Source of the DNA: M3007 sp032115775
GTDB taxonomy: Bacteria; Bacteroidota; Bacteroidia; Chitinophagales; Saprospiraceae
Assembly (NCBI GenBank): GCA_032115775.1
Contig: JAUMBL010000038.1
Span: 4,768 to 68,767, forward strand
DNA: 64,000 nucleotides
Reading direction: 5' to 3'
In this document: in pieces, positions 16,775-26,730 of the stretch
Numbering within the stretch: the first letter of the stretch is position 1
Layout: every line of letters starts with the position of its first letter
Translations under genes and position numbers: made by a program
Notes under the pieces: generated by a model
Seen by the model: only the letters and a program-made list of their open reading frames with translations
Told to the model about the DNA's origin: nothing
The model's database searches: none

Positions 16775-19117
16775 GATTACTTTTCGTGTAAACACCTCGC
16801 TGCCGATTTGCACGCGCAGCAAATAAACGCCAACCGGCAGTCCGCTTAGATCAATAGGTTTTTCAATTTGGCGGCCTTGCAGGTTCTGGCGGAAAATTTC
16901 CCGCTGCGCACCGTCGGTGAGGCTCAGCAGCACATCCGCGCTTTGTTGTAATTCCATCCGTAGGACAAACAGGCCGCCGGTTGGGTTGGGCGACAAGCTA
17001 AAGGCCTGCACGGACGCCGGCAGCTTGGTTTGACTAACAACCACCTGTAGCTTTACGGCATAGAGACAGCCGTTATCCGATTGCACCTGACATTCGTAGA
17101 GGCCGCTTTCTTCCGCCACGTAGGTCGAGCCGGTCGCGCCGGGGATCGGCAGGTCGTTCAAAAACCACTGATAGCTGTTCCACGGGCCGACCGACAGCGT
17201 GTCGGCGCTCTGGGAAATTTCGAACGGCCCGATCAACTCGGCGTCCACCGGAAAATCTGTAGAGACAACATTGCCGCAAGGGCCTTCCAGTGCCACCGAA
17301 AAGGCGCCGGTGGCGTCAAACGGAACCAGGTATTCCTGGTTATTGGCGCCCGACAGCGGCAAGCCGTCGCGATACCACTGATAGGCATAACCGGCGGGTG
17401 CGGCGGTCGCGCGCAGGGTGGCGGTAGCGCCGGGGCAGAGAATAGGCTGGCCGGCGACCAGCGCGATTTCGGGCGGTGCGATCGCATTCAGCACCTCAAC
17501 CTGGATAGCCGGAGAAGGGTCGGAGGCGCAGAGTGCGAAGGTAAACACCGCGTAGTAAGCGCCGGGCTGGGTAACGGCAAGCGTGGCATCTGTGGCGCCG
17601 GGTATTTTTTCGCCGTTGCGGTACCAGGCCACCGAAAGATCGTTGGGCGGCGTTTGCGTTGTCAGCAGCAGGCTGTCGCCGGCGCACAGGGATAGCGTAT
17701 TGCCGGGCGAGACGTTGATGACGGGCTGCGGCAGGTTATCCGAAGCGGGTACGGTAAAGTCGGCCGCGCGCGTGCAGCCATTGCCGTTGGTGGCGGTTAC
17801 GGAATAAACACCGGGATTGAGATAGACGATCAGGCTGTCCGACTGTCCGTTTGCGTTGGACGACCAGGCGAGGCTGACATTACCGGTTCCGCCGGCGATG
17901 TGGAGGTCAATGATACCGTCCAGCGAGCCGTTGCAGGTAGCGGGCGAGATATCGGCACTGAGTTGAAACGCAGAGCAGAGTTCGCGGATGCGCTGGATTT
18001 TACCGGCGCTCAGGGATGCGACGTAGAGTTCGCCCTTATAGTCTTCGCCCAGTGTGCTGTACTGGTTATCGGCGAGATCGGCGAGTAATTGCGTATTGAA
18101 CGTTGTATCGTTGAGGCGGCGCGTAGCCCACCAGCGGCCGCTGCAGTAATCAGTGAACAGGTAGTATCCATACAGATCCGAAAATTGTTGACCGCGATAG
18201 ACGAAGCCGCCCGTCACCGAGCAGCCCAGCGTGGGGTTGGGATAGTCGAATACCGGCCGGGTAAAAGCACCCGGCGGTTGGCAGCCGGAAGTATTGAAAT
18301 TATTGAACCCTTCGTAGCAGCGCCACCCGTAGTTTCGGCCGCCGGCGCCCGCCGGCTCGAAGCAGATTTCTTCGCGGGCGTTTTGCCCGACGTCGGCCAC
18401 CCAGATATCGCCGGTGAGGCGGTCGAACGAAAAGCGCCAGGGATTGCGCCAGCCCAGCGACCAGATTTCCGGGCGGTAGCTCGGGTCGTTTACAAAGGGA
18501 TTATCGGCGGGTACGGCGTAGGTTTGGCCGGGCGTGCTTACATTGATGCGGAGCATTTTCCCCAAAAAAGTCGTCTTTTTTTGGCCGTTATTTTGCGGAT
18601 CATTGGCAGAGCCGCCATCGCCCAGCGCGAGGTAGAGGTAGCCGTCCGGGCCGAATTTCATACAGCCCCCGTTGTGGTTCGTGAACGGTTGGTCTTCGTT
18701 CAGCAACACGAGTTCGCTGGTTGGGTTGGCCTTGTTTGGGTTATTCGCGTCGCGGGAAAAGCGGGCGACCTGCGTATCGAAATCCGGTTCGCGGGTGTAA
18801 TAAACATAGAAAAACCCGTTTGTTTCGTAATTCGGGTCGAAGGCGAGGCCCAGCAGGCCCTGTTCATTTTGCACTGACCGGACACGGGCGTCAATATCGA
18901 GGAACGGTTCGGCCGATTTATTGCCGAGGCTGTCCACGATCCAGATCAGTCCGCGTTGTTCGACGATGAACAGCCGGTTATCGCCGCAGTGCGCGATATC
19001 CACGGGTCGTACGAAACCGGCGGCAAAATCTTGTAATTGGATTTTAGGTTGGGCCGATAATCCAGCGGCGAGAGCCAGACAGATTGGCAAGAACGCATTG
19101 CGCATTTGGGTAAGCAT
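16766..19117 (-). CDS. secreted sorbosone/glucose dehydrogenase with Ig-like modules and T9SS type A signal
   Basis: The 783-residue protein starts with a signal peptide (AFLPICLALAAGLSAQ). The GSDH six-bladed propeller fills about 22-375: FVRPVDIAHCGDNRLFIVEQRG, NEQGLLGLAFDPNY, NHNGGCMKFGPDGYLYLALGDGG, SLGWRNPWRFSFD. Such domains oxidise sugars, usually with PQQ. SprB/Ig-like modules follow to about 700. A type A sorting domain ends the chain (LSPNPTGGLFVLRM, LPVGVYLLRVQIG, KVIKR). The enzyme should act outside the cell. It starts 33 bp after the GH3 gene stop and may share its transcript. Confidence 0.88.
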   Translation of the reverse strand: MLTQMRNAFLPICLALAAGLSAQPKIQLQDFAAGFVRPVDIAHCGDNRLFIVEQRGLIWIVDSLGNKSAEPFLDIDARVRSVQNEQGLLGLAFDPNYETNGFFYVYYTREPDFDTQVARFSRDANNPNKANPTSELVLLNEDQPFTNHNGGCMKFGPDGYLYLALGDGGSANDPQNNGQKKTTFLGKMLRINVSTPGQTYAVPADNPFVNDPSYRPEIWSLGWRNPWRFSFDRLTGDIWVADVGQNAREEICFEPAGAGGRNYGWRCYEGFNNFNTSGCQPPGAFTRPVFDYPNPTLGCSVTGGFVYRGQQFSDLYGYYLFTDYCSGRWWATRRLNDTTFNTQLLADLADNQYSTLGEDYKGELYVASLSAGKIQRIRELCSAFQLSADISPATCNGSLDGIIDLHIAGGTGNVSLAWSSNANGQSDSLIVYLNPGVYSVTATNGNGCTRAADFTVPASDNLPQPVINVSPGNTLSLCAGDSLLLTTQTPPNDLSVAWYRNGEKIPGATDATLAVTQPGAYYAVFTFALCASDPSPAIQVEVLNAIAPPEIALVAGQPILCPGATATLRATAAPAGYAYQWYRDGLPLSGANNQEYLVPFDATGAFSVALEGPCGNVVSTDFPVDAELIGPFEISQSADTLSVGPWNSYQWFLNDLPIPGATGSTYVAEESGLYECQVQSDNGCLYAVKLQVVVSQTKLPASVQAFSLSPNPTGGLFVLRMELQQSADVLLSLTDGAQREIFRQNLQGRQIEKPIDLSGLPVGVYLLRVQIGSEVFTRKVIKR

Positions 19118-19150
19118 AGACAGACAGCGATAAAAATAAACAATAGGTCA

Positions 19151-20686
19151 CTACTGCGTCGGCAAGCTGCCGGCGAGTTGCATAATTTCTTCCAAAAATT
19201 GCCGATGGTTGGCCAGCCGAGGCACCTTATTTTGATTGCCGAACTTGCCCCTCAATTTCATCCACGACAGAAAAGTGCCTTTGGGCACACAGTGCAATCG
19301 GAGCGGTTCCAGCGCCATATTTTTGAAGCGTTTGGCCTCATAGTCGGAGTTGATGCGCTGGAGCGCCTGGTCGAGCGCGCTGCGGAAGCCGGGCAGGTCG
19401 GCCGGTGCTTTTTCGAACTCCACGATCCATTCATGGCCGCCCTTGCTATTCGGACCGGCAAAAAACACCGGTCCGGCGGTGTATTCTGCGACCACCGCGT
19501 GGTGCTGTCGGCAGGTTTCCGCCAGCGCCTTGTCCGTATCGCCCACCATCACTTCTTCGCCGAACACGTTAATAAACTGCTTGGTGCGGCCGCTGATCCG
19601 GAAGCAGTGCGGATTTTTTCTGGTAAACACCACCGTATCGCCCGGCTGGTAGCGCCACAGCCCGTTGTTGGAGGAAATTAGCAGGGCATAGTTTTTGCCG
19701 ATTTCCACATCGGCCAGCGCGACCGTCTTAGGATGGTCAGTGTTCCAACCCTCCGCCGGGATAAACTCGAAGAAAATGCCGTTGTCTGCAAACAGCAGCA
19801 GGTCGCTGACTTGCAGGTCGCATTGTGCGCCGAAATACCCCTCTGAGGCGTTGTAAATTTCCTGGTAGGCAAACTGATCACCGGGGATCAGTTCCCGGAA
19901 TGTTTGTCGGTACGGCTCGAATCCGACGCCGCCGTGCATATAGGCCTGTAAATGCGGCCAGACTTCCAGCATATTGGATTTGCCGGTTTTTTCGAGGATC
20001 AGTCGGAAAAGCACGATGAGCCAGGTGGGCACGCCGCCGAACATGACGATATCGTCCCGCCGGGCGGTGAGTTCGGCTACCCGCTGAATTTTTGTTTCAA
20101 AATCCGGCAGCAAAGCCGTTTCAAAATCCGGAGTATAAAATATCCGGCCGATGCCGGGCATGTGGTAGGTCATAACGGCGCTGACATCGCCGAAACGCGT
20201 TTTGGGATATTCGGGCAACGACTGGTAGCTGCCGGCCAGTACGAGATTTTTTCGCCGGAAAATCTCCATATCCGGTTTATTGTGGTAGAGCAGCGCTACG
20301 GAATCCCAGGTGCCTGCAATATGCGTATTGAACAGGTTGGCGTAGGGAACCGGAATAAACTTGCTTTTATCGCTGGTCGTGCCGCTGCTTTTGCTGAACC
20401 AGGTAGTTTGACCCGGCCAGAGCACATCGCGTTCGCCACGCATCATCCGGAGGATATCGCCTTTCAGGGTTTCATAGTCGCTGACCGGCACTTTCGCGGC
20501 AAAATCATCAAAATTCCGGATATTGGCAAAATCATACCGTTTGCCCACCTCCGTATAACGAGCGGTGGCAAGCAGCTTACGAAGCCAGCGTTCCTGCGCA
20601 TCGGCAGGATCCCGCATATACGCTTGTATCCGCTGGAGGCGCAGTTTTAGATACTGCTTCATTACTTCGTTGATCAGCCGTTTCAT
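19151..20686 (-). CDS. GH3 auxin-responsive-promoter family acyl-adenylating protein
   Basis: The 511-residue protein has the GH3 fold known from plant auxin-amido synthetases and widespread in Bacteroidota. Key parts are the ATP-binding loop SKSSGTTSDKSKFIPV (98-113), GGVPTWLIVLFRLI, the ADP-contact segment YNASEGYFG, and YQPGDTVVFTRKNPHCFRISGRTKQFINVFGEEV. These enzymes adenylate a carboxylate and join it to an amine. The bacterial substrate is unknown. The length is near the usual 500-510 residues, and there is no signal peptide. It diverges from the acetyltransferase gene. Confidence 0.9.
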   Translation of the reverse strand: MKRLINEVMKQYLKLRLQRIQAYMRDPADAQERWLRKLLATARYTEVGKRYDFANIRNFDDFAAKVPVSDYETLKGDILRMMRGERDVLWPGQTTWFSKSSGTTSDKSKFIPVPYANLFNTHIAGTWDSVALLYHNKPDMEIFRRKNLVLAGSYQSLPEYPKTRFGDVSAVMTYHMPGIGRIFYTPDFETALLPDFETKIQRVAELTARRDDIVMFGGVPTWLIVLFRLILEKTGKSNMLEVWPHLQAYMHGGVGFEPYRQTFRELIPGDQFAYQEIYNASEGYFGAQCDLQVSDLLLFADNGIFFEFIPAEGWNTDHPKTVALADVEIGKNYALLISSNNGLWRYQPGDTVVFTRKNPHCFRISGRTKQFINVFGEEVMVGDTDKALAETCRQHHAVVAEYTAGPVFFAGPNSKGGHEWIVEFEKAPADLPGFRSALDQALQRINSDYEAKRFKNMALEPLRLHCVPKGTFLSWMKLRGKFGNQNKVPRLANHRQFLEEIMQLAGSLPTQ

Positions 20687-20791
20687 GTGCAGGCGCGCGC
20701 GTTAGTCTGTTTTTTCAGTAGCGAAGATATGAAAAAAGTTCTACTTCAACTCTTTTTACCTATTGCAAAGCGGGATTTCGTCTTAGTCCAA

Positions 20792-20799
20792 TACCTTTG
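20792..20799 (+). promoter_or_regulatory. -7 promoter box for the acetyltransferase gene
   Basis: A perfect TACCTTTG match lies 18 bp before the ATG at 20818, giving a very short leader. Confidence 0.6.
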
Positions 20800-20817
20800 G
20801 ACGTTTAATGTACTTAT

Positions 20818-21270
20818 ATGACAGGAATCAACATTCGTCCGGCCGGGGCGGAAGACCTGCCGGCCATGCACGCTTTGATGTACGAACTGGCGGTGTATGA
20901 GCAGTCGCCCGAATCCGTGGAAGCAACCGTGGAAGAATACCGGCAAGATTTCGGCAACGGTCTTTTTGAGGGATTGATCGCCGAATCGGAGGGTCGCGTG
21001 GTCGGTATGGCGCTGTATTTCATGGCCTATTCCTCGTGGAAAGGCAAAATGCTGTATCTCGATGATCTGGTGGTAACGGAAGCGTATCGCCGGCGCGGGA
21101 TTGGCCAACTTTTATTGGACGCTTTTCTGGCAGAAGCGCGCCGGCGCGGTTGCCGGTTGGCGAAATGGCAGGTATTAGACTGGAACCAGCCGGCGGTGGA
21201 TTTTTACAAAAAAAACCAGGCCGTGATCGAGACGGACTGGTGGAATGTAAAAATATTCACCGGTGAATAG
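20818..21270 (+). CDS. GNAT family N-acetyltransferase
   Basis: The 150-residue single-domain protein has INIRPAGAEDLPAMHALMYELAVYE at the N-terminus, as in diamine/thialysine acetyltransferases. The acetyl-CoA loop RRRGIGQLLL spans 91-100, and the C-terminal WNQPAVDFYKKNQA matches motif B of this branch. It transfers acetyl from acetyl-CoA to a small amine in the cytoplasm. The polyamine-type substrate is suggested by similarity of the N-terminus but not proved. It stands alone between the divergent GH3 gene and the convergent porV. Confidence 0.9.
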   Translation: MTGINIRPAGAEDLPAMHALMYELAVYEQSPESVEATVEEYRQDFGNGLFEGLIAESEGRVVGMALYFMAYSSWKGKMLYLDDLVVTEAYRRRGIGQLLLDAFLAEARRRGCRLAKWQVLDWNQPAVDFYKKNQAVIETDWWNVKIFTGE

Positions 21271-21306
21271 CGCCTGTCGGGCGGAAAAAATCCGCCCGAC
21301 AGGCGC
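21270..21306. terminator. bidirectional 16-bp hairpin between acetyltransferase gene and porV
   Basis: Arms 21270-21285 and 21291-21306 are perfect reverse complements around AAAAA. The first base is the last base of the acetyltransferase stop codon, and porV ends 16 bp beyond. It can serve both convergent genes. Confidence 0.65.
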
Positions 21307-21321
21307 GCCGGCGATTCCGAA

Positions 21322-22524
21322 CTATTCTGCGTCAAACGCGGAAAAATCAAACAGCAGCGAGAAACGCAGCGTATTATCGAGCGGATTGCGCTGATTGGTC
21401 GTGGGCACCAGGTAGGAGAAATTGATGCCGAAGATATTGTATTTCAAGCCGAGACCTACGCTAAAATACTTACGATTGCCTTTGGAGTAGTGTTCAAAGA
21501 AATAGCCTGCGCGGAGGGCAAACTGGTCGTCGTACCAGTATTCTGCGCCGACGCCGGTCGTAATCTCTTTCAGTTCTTCGCTGAATCCGCCGGGGGCATC
21601 GTTAAATGAGCGAAATACGCCGCCAATGGGCGAGAGCTGCCTGTAGTCGGGAACCCCGTCGCCGTCTTCGTCAATATCCGGGCGCGGGGTGGGTACCAGC
21701 AGTTTGTTGAAATCGGAGGTAATCGTCAGCGAGTTATACTCGTCGAGGTTGAATTTCCAGGCGAGGCCGAGGCCGAGGTTGGTCGGGATAAAATCGCGGT
21801 TAATCGAGTTGGTATAGGTGATTTTAGAGCCGAGATTGCTGACGGCGGCGCCGATGGTCAGTTCCGAATCGTTTTTCGTTACCTTGATGGGTGTTTTATA
21901 GGTAACCGACAGGTCTGCGCCGCCGGCGATCCCCGGTTTGATTTCCGTGCCTTCCACGCGCTGGCCGGTTGCCAGGTTGGAGTAGATAAATTTTGCGCCG
22001 ACGGCGGCGGAGAATTTTTCCGTCAGTTTGCGGCTATACGCGCCTGCAAACTCAAATTCGTTCGGGCGACCCTGGCCCAGCGACTGGCCGTTTTCGTCGG
22101 TAAATTCAATATCGCCGAGCGAGAAATAGCGCAGGCCGAAACCCAGCGTCTGGAATTCATCCAGTTTGGAGTAGCCGGACAGGTAGGCGAGATAGACGTC
22201 CTGCAAGCCCAGCGCGCGCATCCAAGGCGTGTACGTAGCCGATACAGACACTTTTTTATTGGCGAAGGCGAGTGCGGAGGGGTTGTAGTGCATCTTGTTA
22301 GGGTCGGCAGCGGTGGCGATGCCCACATCGCCCATTGCGCCGCCGCGGGCGTCGGGTACGATGCGCAGGAACGGCACGGCGGAAGTCACCGCATTGGCGC
22401 AGCGCTCGCCGGTGATGGGGTTGTATCCGTCCACGCACTTCGGCTCAAAAGTCTGGGCCTGAATTGTGAAATTTCCCAGAAAGATCAGCGCGATCAGCAG
22501 CGACGGTGCAAGTTGTTTTTTCAT
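21322..22524 (-). CDS. porV: type IX secretion outer-membrane protein PorV (LptO)
   Basis: The ATG at 22524 is chosen; the in-frame TTG at 22536 is weaker. The product has 400 residues with signal peptide MKKQLAPSLLIALIFLGNFTIQAQ. The mature start has the family signature AVPFLRIVPDARGGAMGDVGIAT, followed by NKMHYNPSALAF and a 14-strand barrel of the FadL/PorV type ending in alternating hydrophobics (FSLLFDFSAFDAE). PorV picks up secreted clients at the type IX channel and delivers them to the PorU sortase complex. porU lies upstream on the same strand, but about 140 bp and a separate promoter box lie between them. Confidence 0.95.
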   Translation of the reverse strand: MKKQLAPSLLIALIFLGNFTIQAQTFEPKCVDGYNPITGERCANAVTSAVPFLRIVPDARGGAMGDVGIATAADPNKMHYNPSALAFANKKVSVSATYTPWMRALGLQDVYLAYLSGYSKLDEFQTLGFGLRYFSLGDIEFTDENGQSLGQGRPNEFEFAGAYSRKLTEKFSAAVGAKFIYSNLATGQRVEGTEIKPGIAGGADLSVTYKTPIKVTKNDSELTIGAAVSNLGSKITYTNSINRDFIPTNLGLGLAWKFNLDEYNSLTITSDFNKLLVPTPRPDIDEDGDGVPDYRQLSPIGGVFRSFNDAPGGFSEELKEITTGVGAEYWYDDQFALRAGYFFEHYSKGNRKYFSVGLGLKYNIFGINFSYLVPTTNQRNPLDNTLRFSLLFDFSAFDAE

Positions 22525-22584
22525 GATAAGGATCAAAATGATTTATGTAGCAAGATCAATATTGTCAATGCAGCAAAAAGCGTG

Positions 22585-22592
22585 CAAAATTA
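22585..22592 (-). promoter_or_regulatory. -7 promoter box for porV
   Basis: Read leftward it is TAATTTTG, a full TANNTTTG match, about 60 bp before the porV ATG. It lies between the porU stop and porV, so porV can be expressed separately. Confidence 0.55.
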
Positions 22593-22666
22593 GGCATTTT
22601 CGGGGAATTATTCGCGAAAGTCGTGGATTTTCTGCCTTCGGAAAAATTCCGGTTTGCACCATATCG

Positions 22667-25600
22667 TTATTTGAGGATGACCAGTTTTTCAAAATCGCTT
22701 TCTGCCGCCACCGCGCTGCCGGCCGCGTCCGTCCCGCGCACTTTGACGCGATAGAGGTACACGCCGCGGGCGAGCAGGTCGCCGTATTCATCGCGGCCGT
22801 CCCAGGAAATATCCGTCACCCGGTATCCTTCGGCCGGCGCGGAATGGAAGATAGATTTTACGAGTTTGCCGCTGACGGAGAAAATATTGATCTGGACGTC
22901 CAGCATTTGCCCGGCGAGATTGTGCTCAAACTGGAATCGGGTATTCGTAGTAAAAGGGTTAGGATAGTTGAGGACGTGCGCGAGCGCGGCGCCTGCGTCT
23001 TCCGTCACGAAAAATTCGGTGTATCCTTCCCCGGAATTATTGGCAATATCCCAGCCTTTGGCGTACAGCGTGTGTTTACCGGGCGTGAGGTTGCGCAGGG
23101 GATAGACGGCCTGTCCGCTGCGGAAATTATCCTGTTCGCTTTCATAGAAATCATTGAGGATGACCGCTTCCAGTTGGTTGCCGTCAAGCACGGCGACTAA
23201 ATCGTGCCCCAAGCTGACGCCGGTGACATTCATTCCGTTGTCGTCGGCGCACTTGACCAGGATTTTGGGATTATTATCGGTGATACCGCCCGACACGAAC
23301 GCGTCGGTATTGAGGAAGGCCTGCACCAGCGGCGGTTGGTTGTCTTGCACGGCATTGCTGCCGGCGTTGCCGCCGACGATGATGGTTTCGTCGGCGCCGG
23401 CAGCGTCTATGGGCGTGCCGTTTTCGGCGTAGTAACTGATTTTTCCGTTTCCGAAAGCATAATTGATATCACGCGGCACGACGAAATTGATCGTAAAGGC
23501 GCCATTTCGCACCGTAGCGCTGCCTTTAAATAGGATATTCCGCTGGAGGCCGAAGCTGCGCACGGGGCTGCCGGGGTCTTGTCCGAGGGTGCGCAATTCT
23601 TGTTTTTTATCATACAAGGCAACGGTCACCTTGCCGTTGTAATTAGTGAGCACATTGCCCTGGAGGTCTGTGACCACCCCTTCGAGTTCGACCGGCAGCA
23701 GCGCTTTGAGCGTATCCGGCGCGCCGCTGCCTACCGGGCGGCCATTAATTTTGGCGGTAGCCACGCGATGTTCCGGCAGCGCGAGGAACATGGCGGGGTC
23801 GCCCAGCAGGGTAAAGCGGCGGGCGTTGTCTTCGGTGCCGCCGGAGAGGGTATTTTTAGCGTCTTTGAGTATATCGCCGATGGCGCGGTAGCGGCCGTTG
23901 ACGCGTTGGAAGAGTACGCTTTGCACCGCGTCGGTCAGCTTGTTATTGCCGTCAATATAGACGGCGCGGACGGTTGTGAAGAGTCCGACTGCACCCGAAT
24001 TGGCTTTCAGCAGCGCTTGTTCGCCGCCGGTCATTGTTTTATAGTCGTCGTATCCGCCGAAGGAGCAGGTCGCGGTGATGATGAGCGGGTAGCGGTTCGG
24101 GTTGTCCCACTGCGCGATATCATTGTTGTCAATCACGCGTTCCTGCGCCCAGCCGCGCGGGCCGCCATGGCCGATGTATTGCGCGATGAGGGCGCCTCTG
24201 AAAATAGAGGAATTGATCGCAGCCTTTGCGTCCGGGAAGCGGTCGCCGGCGGTGGTGGCTACCTGTTGGAAGGCGTCGAAATAGACCTTATCCAGGTTGA
24301 ACCATCTTTCGGTGTTTTCGGCGGCGTTGGCGAGTTTTTCAGCTTGGTTGATATGCGCGTTGGAGTCTTCGTCGTCGCTGATATACAGCAGGCGCAGGCG
24401 CCAGTCGCCCAGCGTGGCCGCCGATTTATCATAGTCGATGATTTTCCGCACGACGGCGTCGGCTTCCTGCGCCGTGCGGGCGGTCATGCGCCCCACGGCG
24501 ATATCCAGCGCGCCATCCAGCGCGCCGCCCTCGCCGTCGCTGAGCAGGCCGAAGTAGTCGTCGGAAGGATATGCATAGATTGGGTCGAAGGATTCCTGGG
24601 TTTCAAAAACCGGCACAAAATCCTTATTATCTATACTTTGCGTGTTATTTTTAGGGTCGAAGGAACCGTCGCCGAACAGGAGCAGGTACTCAAACTTATC
24701 CGGGCTGCGCTGGTAGAGCATGCGCGCGAAATCCCGGATAGCCGTTGGGTCTTTTGCGCCCGAAGAGAATTCGTTGAAGAGTTGCCCGATCGGCACGGTC
24801 GCCACGGCCAGGCCGCTGTACGTCCGGCGGTGTTCGGCGAGTTCCTGCACCGCCGCTTCAAATTCGGGGTGATACACAATGGCGAGGTGGAGATTGTCGA
24901 GTCCGTGCAAATTTTGATTGGAGATTGCGCCCAAGGTTTTTTCGGGTTTGGGAAAACTGGCGTTCGGGTAGAATGCGACGAACGTGCGCAGGGTGGTATC
25001 TGCGGGGGCGCCGAATTCCACCGTCCCGGCGCCCGTGTAGGCTTGTTTGCGGGCGGCGTTTATCTGCGTAACGTCCCAGATTTCCAGGTTGGCATTTGCA
25101 CCGCTGATTCGGTAACGCGCCGCGGGTTTGCCGAGGCTCTGGAGATCGCGAAAAGTCAGTCCGGCGCTGTTCATGATGAGTTGGCGGCGGACGTTGACTT
25201 CAATGTAGTCCAGCCAGCCCTCGCTCGTCTGCGCCGTTTGCGGATAGTCCAACAGGATATTCACCTGGTCGCCATCGGGATTAAACGCGCCGGCGAGCAC
25301 AGCACCGGCGGCGAACCGAGCCTCGCTGTTGCCGACGGAGACGGCGTTGATATTTCGGGTGAACACGGCGCCGTCAACGGTCAGGCGGACCGTGCTGCTG
25401 CCGGCGCTGCGGCCGGCGAATTCTGCGCGGACGCGCGCCGGCGCGCCGGCGACCGCATTGGGAAAGGTCATCGCGTAGGTTCTTTGGCGCGTTTGGAGGA
25501 AGTAGTCGCCGAACCAGCGTTTGCCGGATCCCTGCGCGGAGGTGGCGAAATCGAGCAGGTTCACTTTGTCCTCTTCGATCCGCTGCACGTCGTCGAACTG

Positions 25601-26527
25601 TTCCGTCAGGTAGGCGGCATCCACACTTTCCTGCATTTGTACGCGCGCGCCCGAGCCGTCGCCGATTTTAAGGAAGTACCAGGCGTATTCGTCGTACAGA
25701 TGCGTGCGGATGCTGAGGGGCGGGTCGGTTTGGCTGGGTCGGTAGCTGACGGGTTTGGGGCCGACTGCGTAAAAAAGGATGTAATCGCCCGGATTAAACT
25801 TTCCATCCGCTTCTCCGGAGATGAAGATCGCGTTTTCCAGCAGATCGTCCGGACGGGCATCGTTGGTGCGTTCCGGGAGCATATCGCCGCCGTTTCCGTA
25901 GAGGCGGATGCTGCGGGGGTCAATATTATCCAGGTTGGCGATGCCGAGTTCGGATTTCAGAAAATTGTACTCGAGTTTGTACATGCCGGTTTGCGCCACG
26001 CCGAATTGGTACAGCGCGCCGGTTTGGAGCGCCGAATTGTACGTATTCGGGCCGCCGCGGTCGGCTGCCGGCGTGGGCAGCGGCGCGGTATTTATGCGCA
26101 GGGTAAAGGCAGTCAGTTTTTCGAATGTGGCGCCGTTTTTCCGCATTGGGAAAAATTTCACCCGCGCAAAAAAGCGGTCGCGTTCCTGTTCCAGGGTAAT
26201 TTGCACGGCAATCTCGCCTGCGATGGCGTCCGCGTCGGTCTGCGTACTTTTGGGCAGCGGTTCGAAGCGCGCGTTGAGGAGTTCGGCGGAAAGCGCCGCG
26301 CGACCCTCCAGCGGGAAGCGCTCGTTGAACAAGGGCAGCGTGGGCGCCGCGTCGCTGCGACTGCAGCCCTCGAAGCGCCAAACTTCCAGTCGCTCGCCGC
26401 CCGCCGTTTCGATCCAGTCGGCGCCCGCAGCCCAGTTCAGGCTGCGCTCTACCTGGCGGGTTGTTTGCCCTTGAAGTGCGCCTGCAAGGCAGGCGAATAG
26501 TAAAAGAATCAGAATCCGCATATCCAT
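22667..26527 (-). CDS. porU: type IX secretion C-terminal signal peptidase (sortase) PorU
   Basis: The 1286-residue protein has signal peptide ILILLLFACLAGALQGQ and a long N-terminal beta region. A gingipain-type C25 peptidase domain spans about 545-905. The catalytic histidine lies in YIGHGGPRGWAQERV (near 785) and the cysteine in TATCSFGGYDDY (near 819). The chain ends in a T9SS C-terminal domain of its own (NYPNPFTTNTRFQFEH, DISWDGRDEYGDLLARGVYLYRV). PorU cleaves the sorting domain from secreted clients at the cell surface and attaches them to lipid-linked sugar. It neighbours porV, its working partner. Confidence 0.95.
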   Translation of the reverse strand: MDMRILILLLFACLAGALQGQTTRQVERSLNWAAGADWIETAGGERLEVWRFEGCSRSDAAPTLPLFNERFPLEGRAALSAELLNARFEPLPKSTQTDADAIAGEIAVQITLEQERDRFFARVKFFPMRKNGATFEKLTAFTLRINTAPLPTPAADRGGPNTYNSALQTGALYQFGVAQTGMYKLEYNFLKSELGIANLDNIDPRSIRLYGNGGDMLPERTNDARPDDLLENAIFISGEADGKFNPGDYILFYAVGPKPVSYRPSQTDPPLSIRTHLYDEYAWYFLKIGDGSGARVQMQESVDAAYLTEQFDDVQRIEEDKVNLLDFATSAQGSGKRWFGDYFLQTRQRTYAMTFPNAVAGAPARVRAEFAGRSAGSSTVRLTVDGAVFTRNINAVSVGNSEARFAAGAVLAGAFNPDGDQVNILLDYPQTAQTSEGWLDYIEVNVRRQLIMNSAGLTFRDLQSLGKPAARYRISGANANLEIWDVTQINAARKQAYTGAGTVEFGAPADTTLRTFVAFYPNASFPKPEKTLGAISNQNLHGLDNLHLAIVYHPEFEAAVQELAEHRRTYSGLAVATVPIGQLFNEFSSGAKDPTAIRDFARMLYQRSPDKFEYLLLFGDGSFDPKNNTQSIDNKDFVPVFETQESFDPIYAYPSDDYFGLLSDGEGGALDGALDIAVGRMTARTAQEADAVVRKIIDYDKSAATLGDWRLRLLYISDDEDSNAHINQAEKLANAAENTERWFNLDKVYFDAFQQVATTAGDRFPDAKAAINSSIFRGALIAQYIGHGGPRGWAQERVIDNNDIAQWDNPNRYPLIITATCSFGGYDDYKTMTGGEQALLKANSGAVGLFTTVRAVYIDGNNKLTDAVQSVLFQRVNGRYRAIGDILKDAKNTLSGGTEDNARRFTLLGDPAMFLALPEHRVATAKINGRPVGSGAPDTLKALLPVELEGVVTDLQGNVLTNYNGKVTVALYDKKQELRTLGQDPGSPVRSFGLQRNILFKGSATVRNGAFTINFVVPRDINYAFGNGKISYYAENGTPIDAAGADETIIVGGNAGSNAVQDNQPPLVQAFLNTDAFVSGGITDNNPKILVKCADDNGMNVTGVSLGHDLVAVLDGNQLEAVILNDFYESEQDNFRSGQAVYPLRNLTPGKHTLYAKGWDIANNSGEGYTEFFVTEDAGAALAHVLNYPNPFTTNTRFQFEHNLAGQMLDVQINIFSVSGKLVKSIFHSAPAEGYRVTDISWDGRDEYGDLLARGVYLYRVKVRGTDAAGSAVAAESDFEKLVILK

Positions 26528-26605
26528 ATCCTTTGTGTGCGTTGTTTTGGCGCACTTTAAACCGGCGAGGTTGCCCGGAAAAGCGCTTTTTTACCGTACT
26601 AACAA

Positions 26606-26613
26606 CAAAGGTC
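26606..26613 (-). promoter_or_regulatory. possible -7 promoter box for porU
   Basis: Read leftward it is GACCTTTG, one base off TANNTTTG, about 80 bp before the porU start in the region shared with the divergent tdh gene. Confidence 0.35.
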
Positions 26614-26692
26614 GGGAGAATGAGATTTATATTTTGATAAAAAAGCTTTGTTTTTGTCTGTATTAGCGTTTGGCGCTTTGGCCTGACCGCCC

Positions 26693-26700
26693 TACTTTCG
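26693..26700 (+). promoter_or_regulatory. -7 promoter box for tdh
   Basis: TACTTTCG is one base off TANNTTTG, with a TTTG at 26669-26672 about 20 bp upstream as a -33 element. The ATG at 26731 follows 30 bp later. Confidence 0.45.
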
Positions 26701-26730
26701 CCGGCAAAATTGCCCGACCATTTATTTGCA

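Noticed and set aside
23579..26500. 973-codon open frame antisense to porU
   Set aside because: It is the mirror of a gene with strong C25 peptidase and T9SS features; its product is low-complexity (Ala/Gly/Arg/Val) with no recognisable motif.
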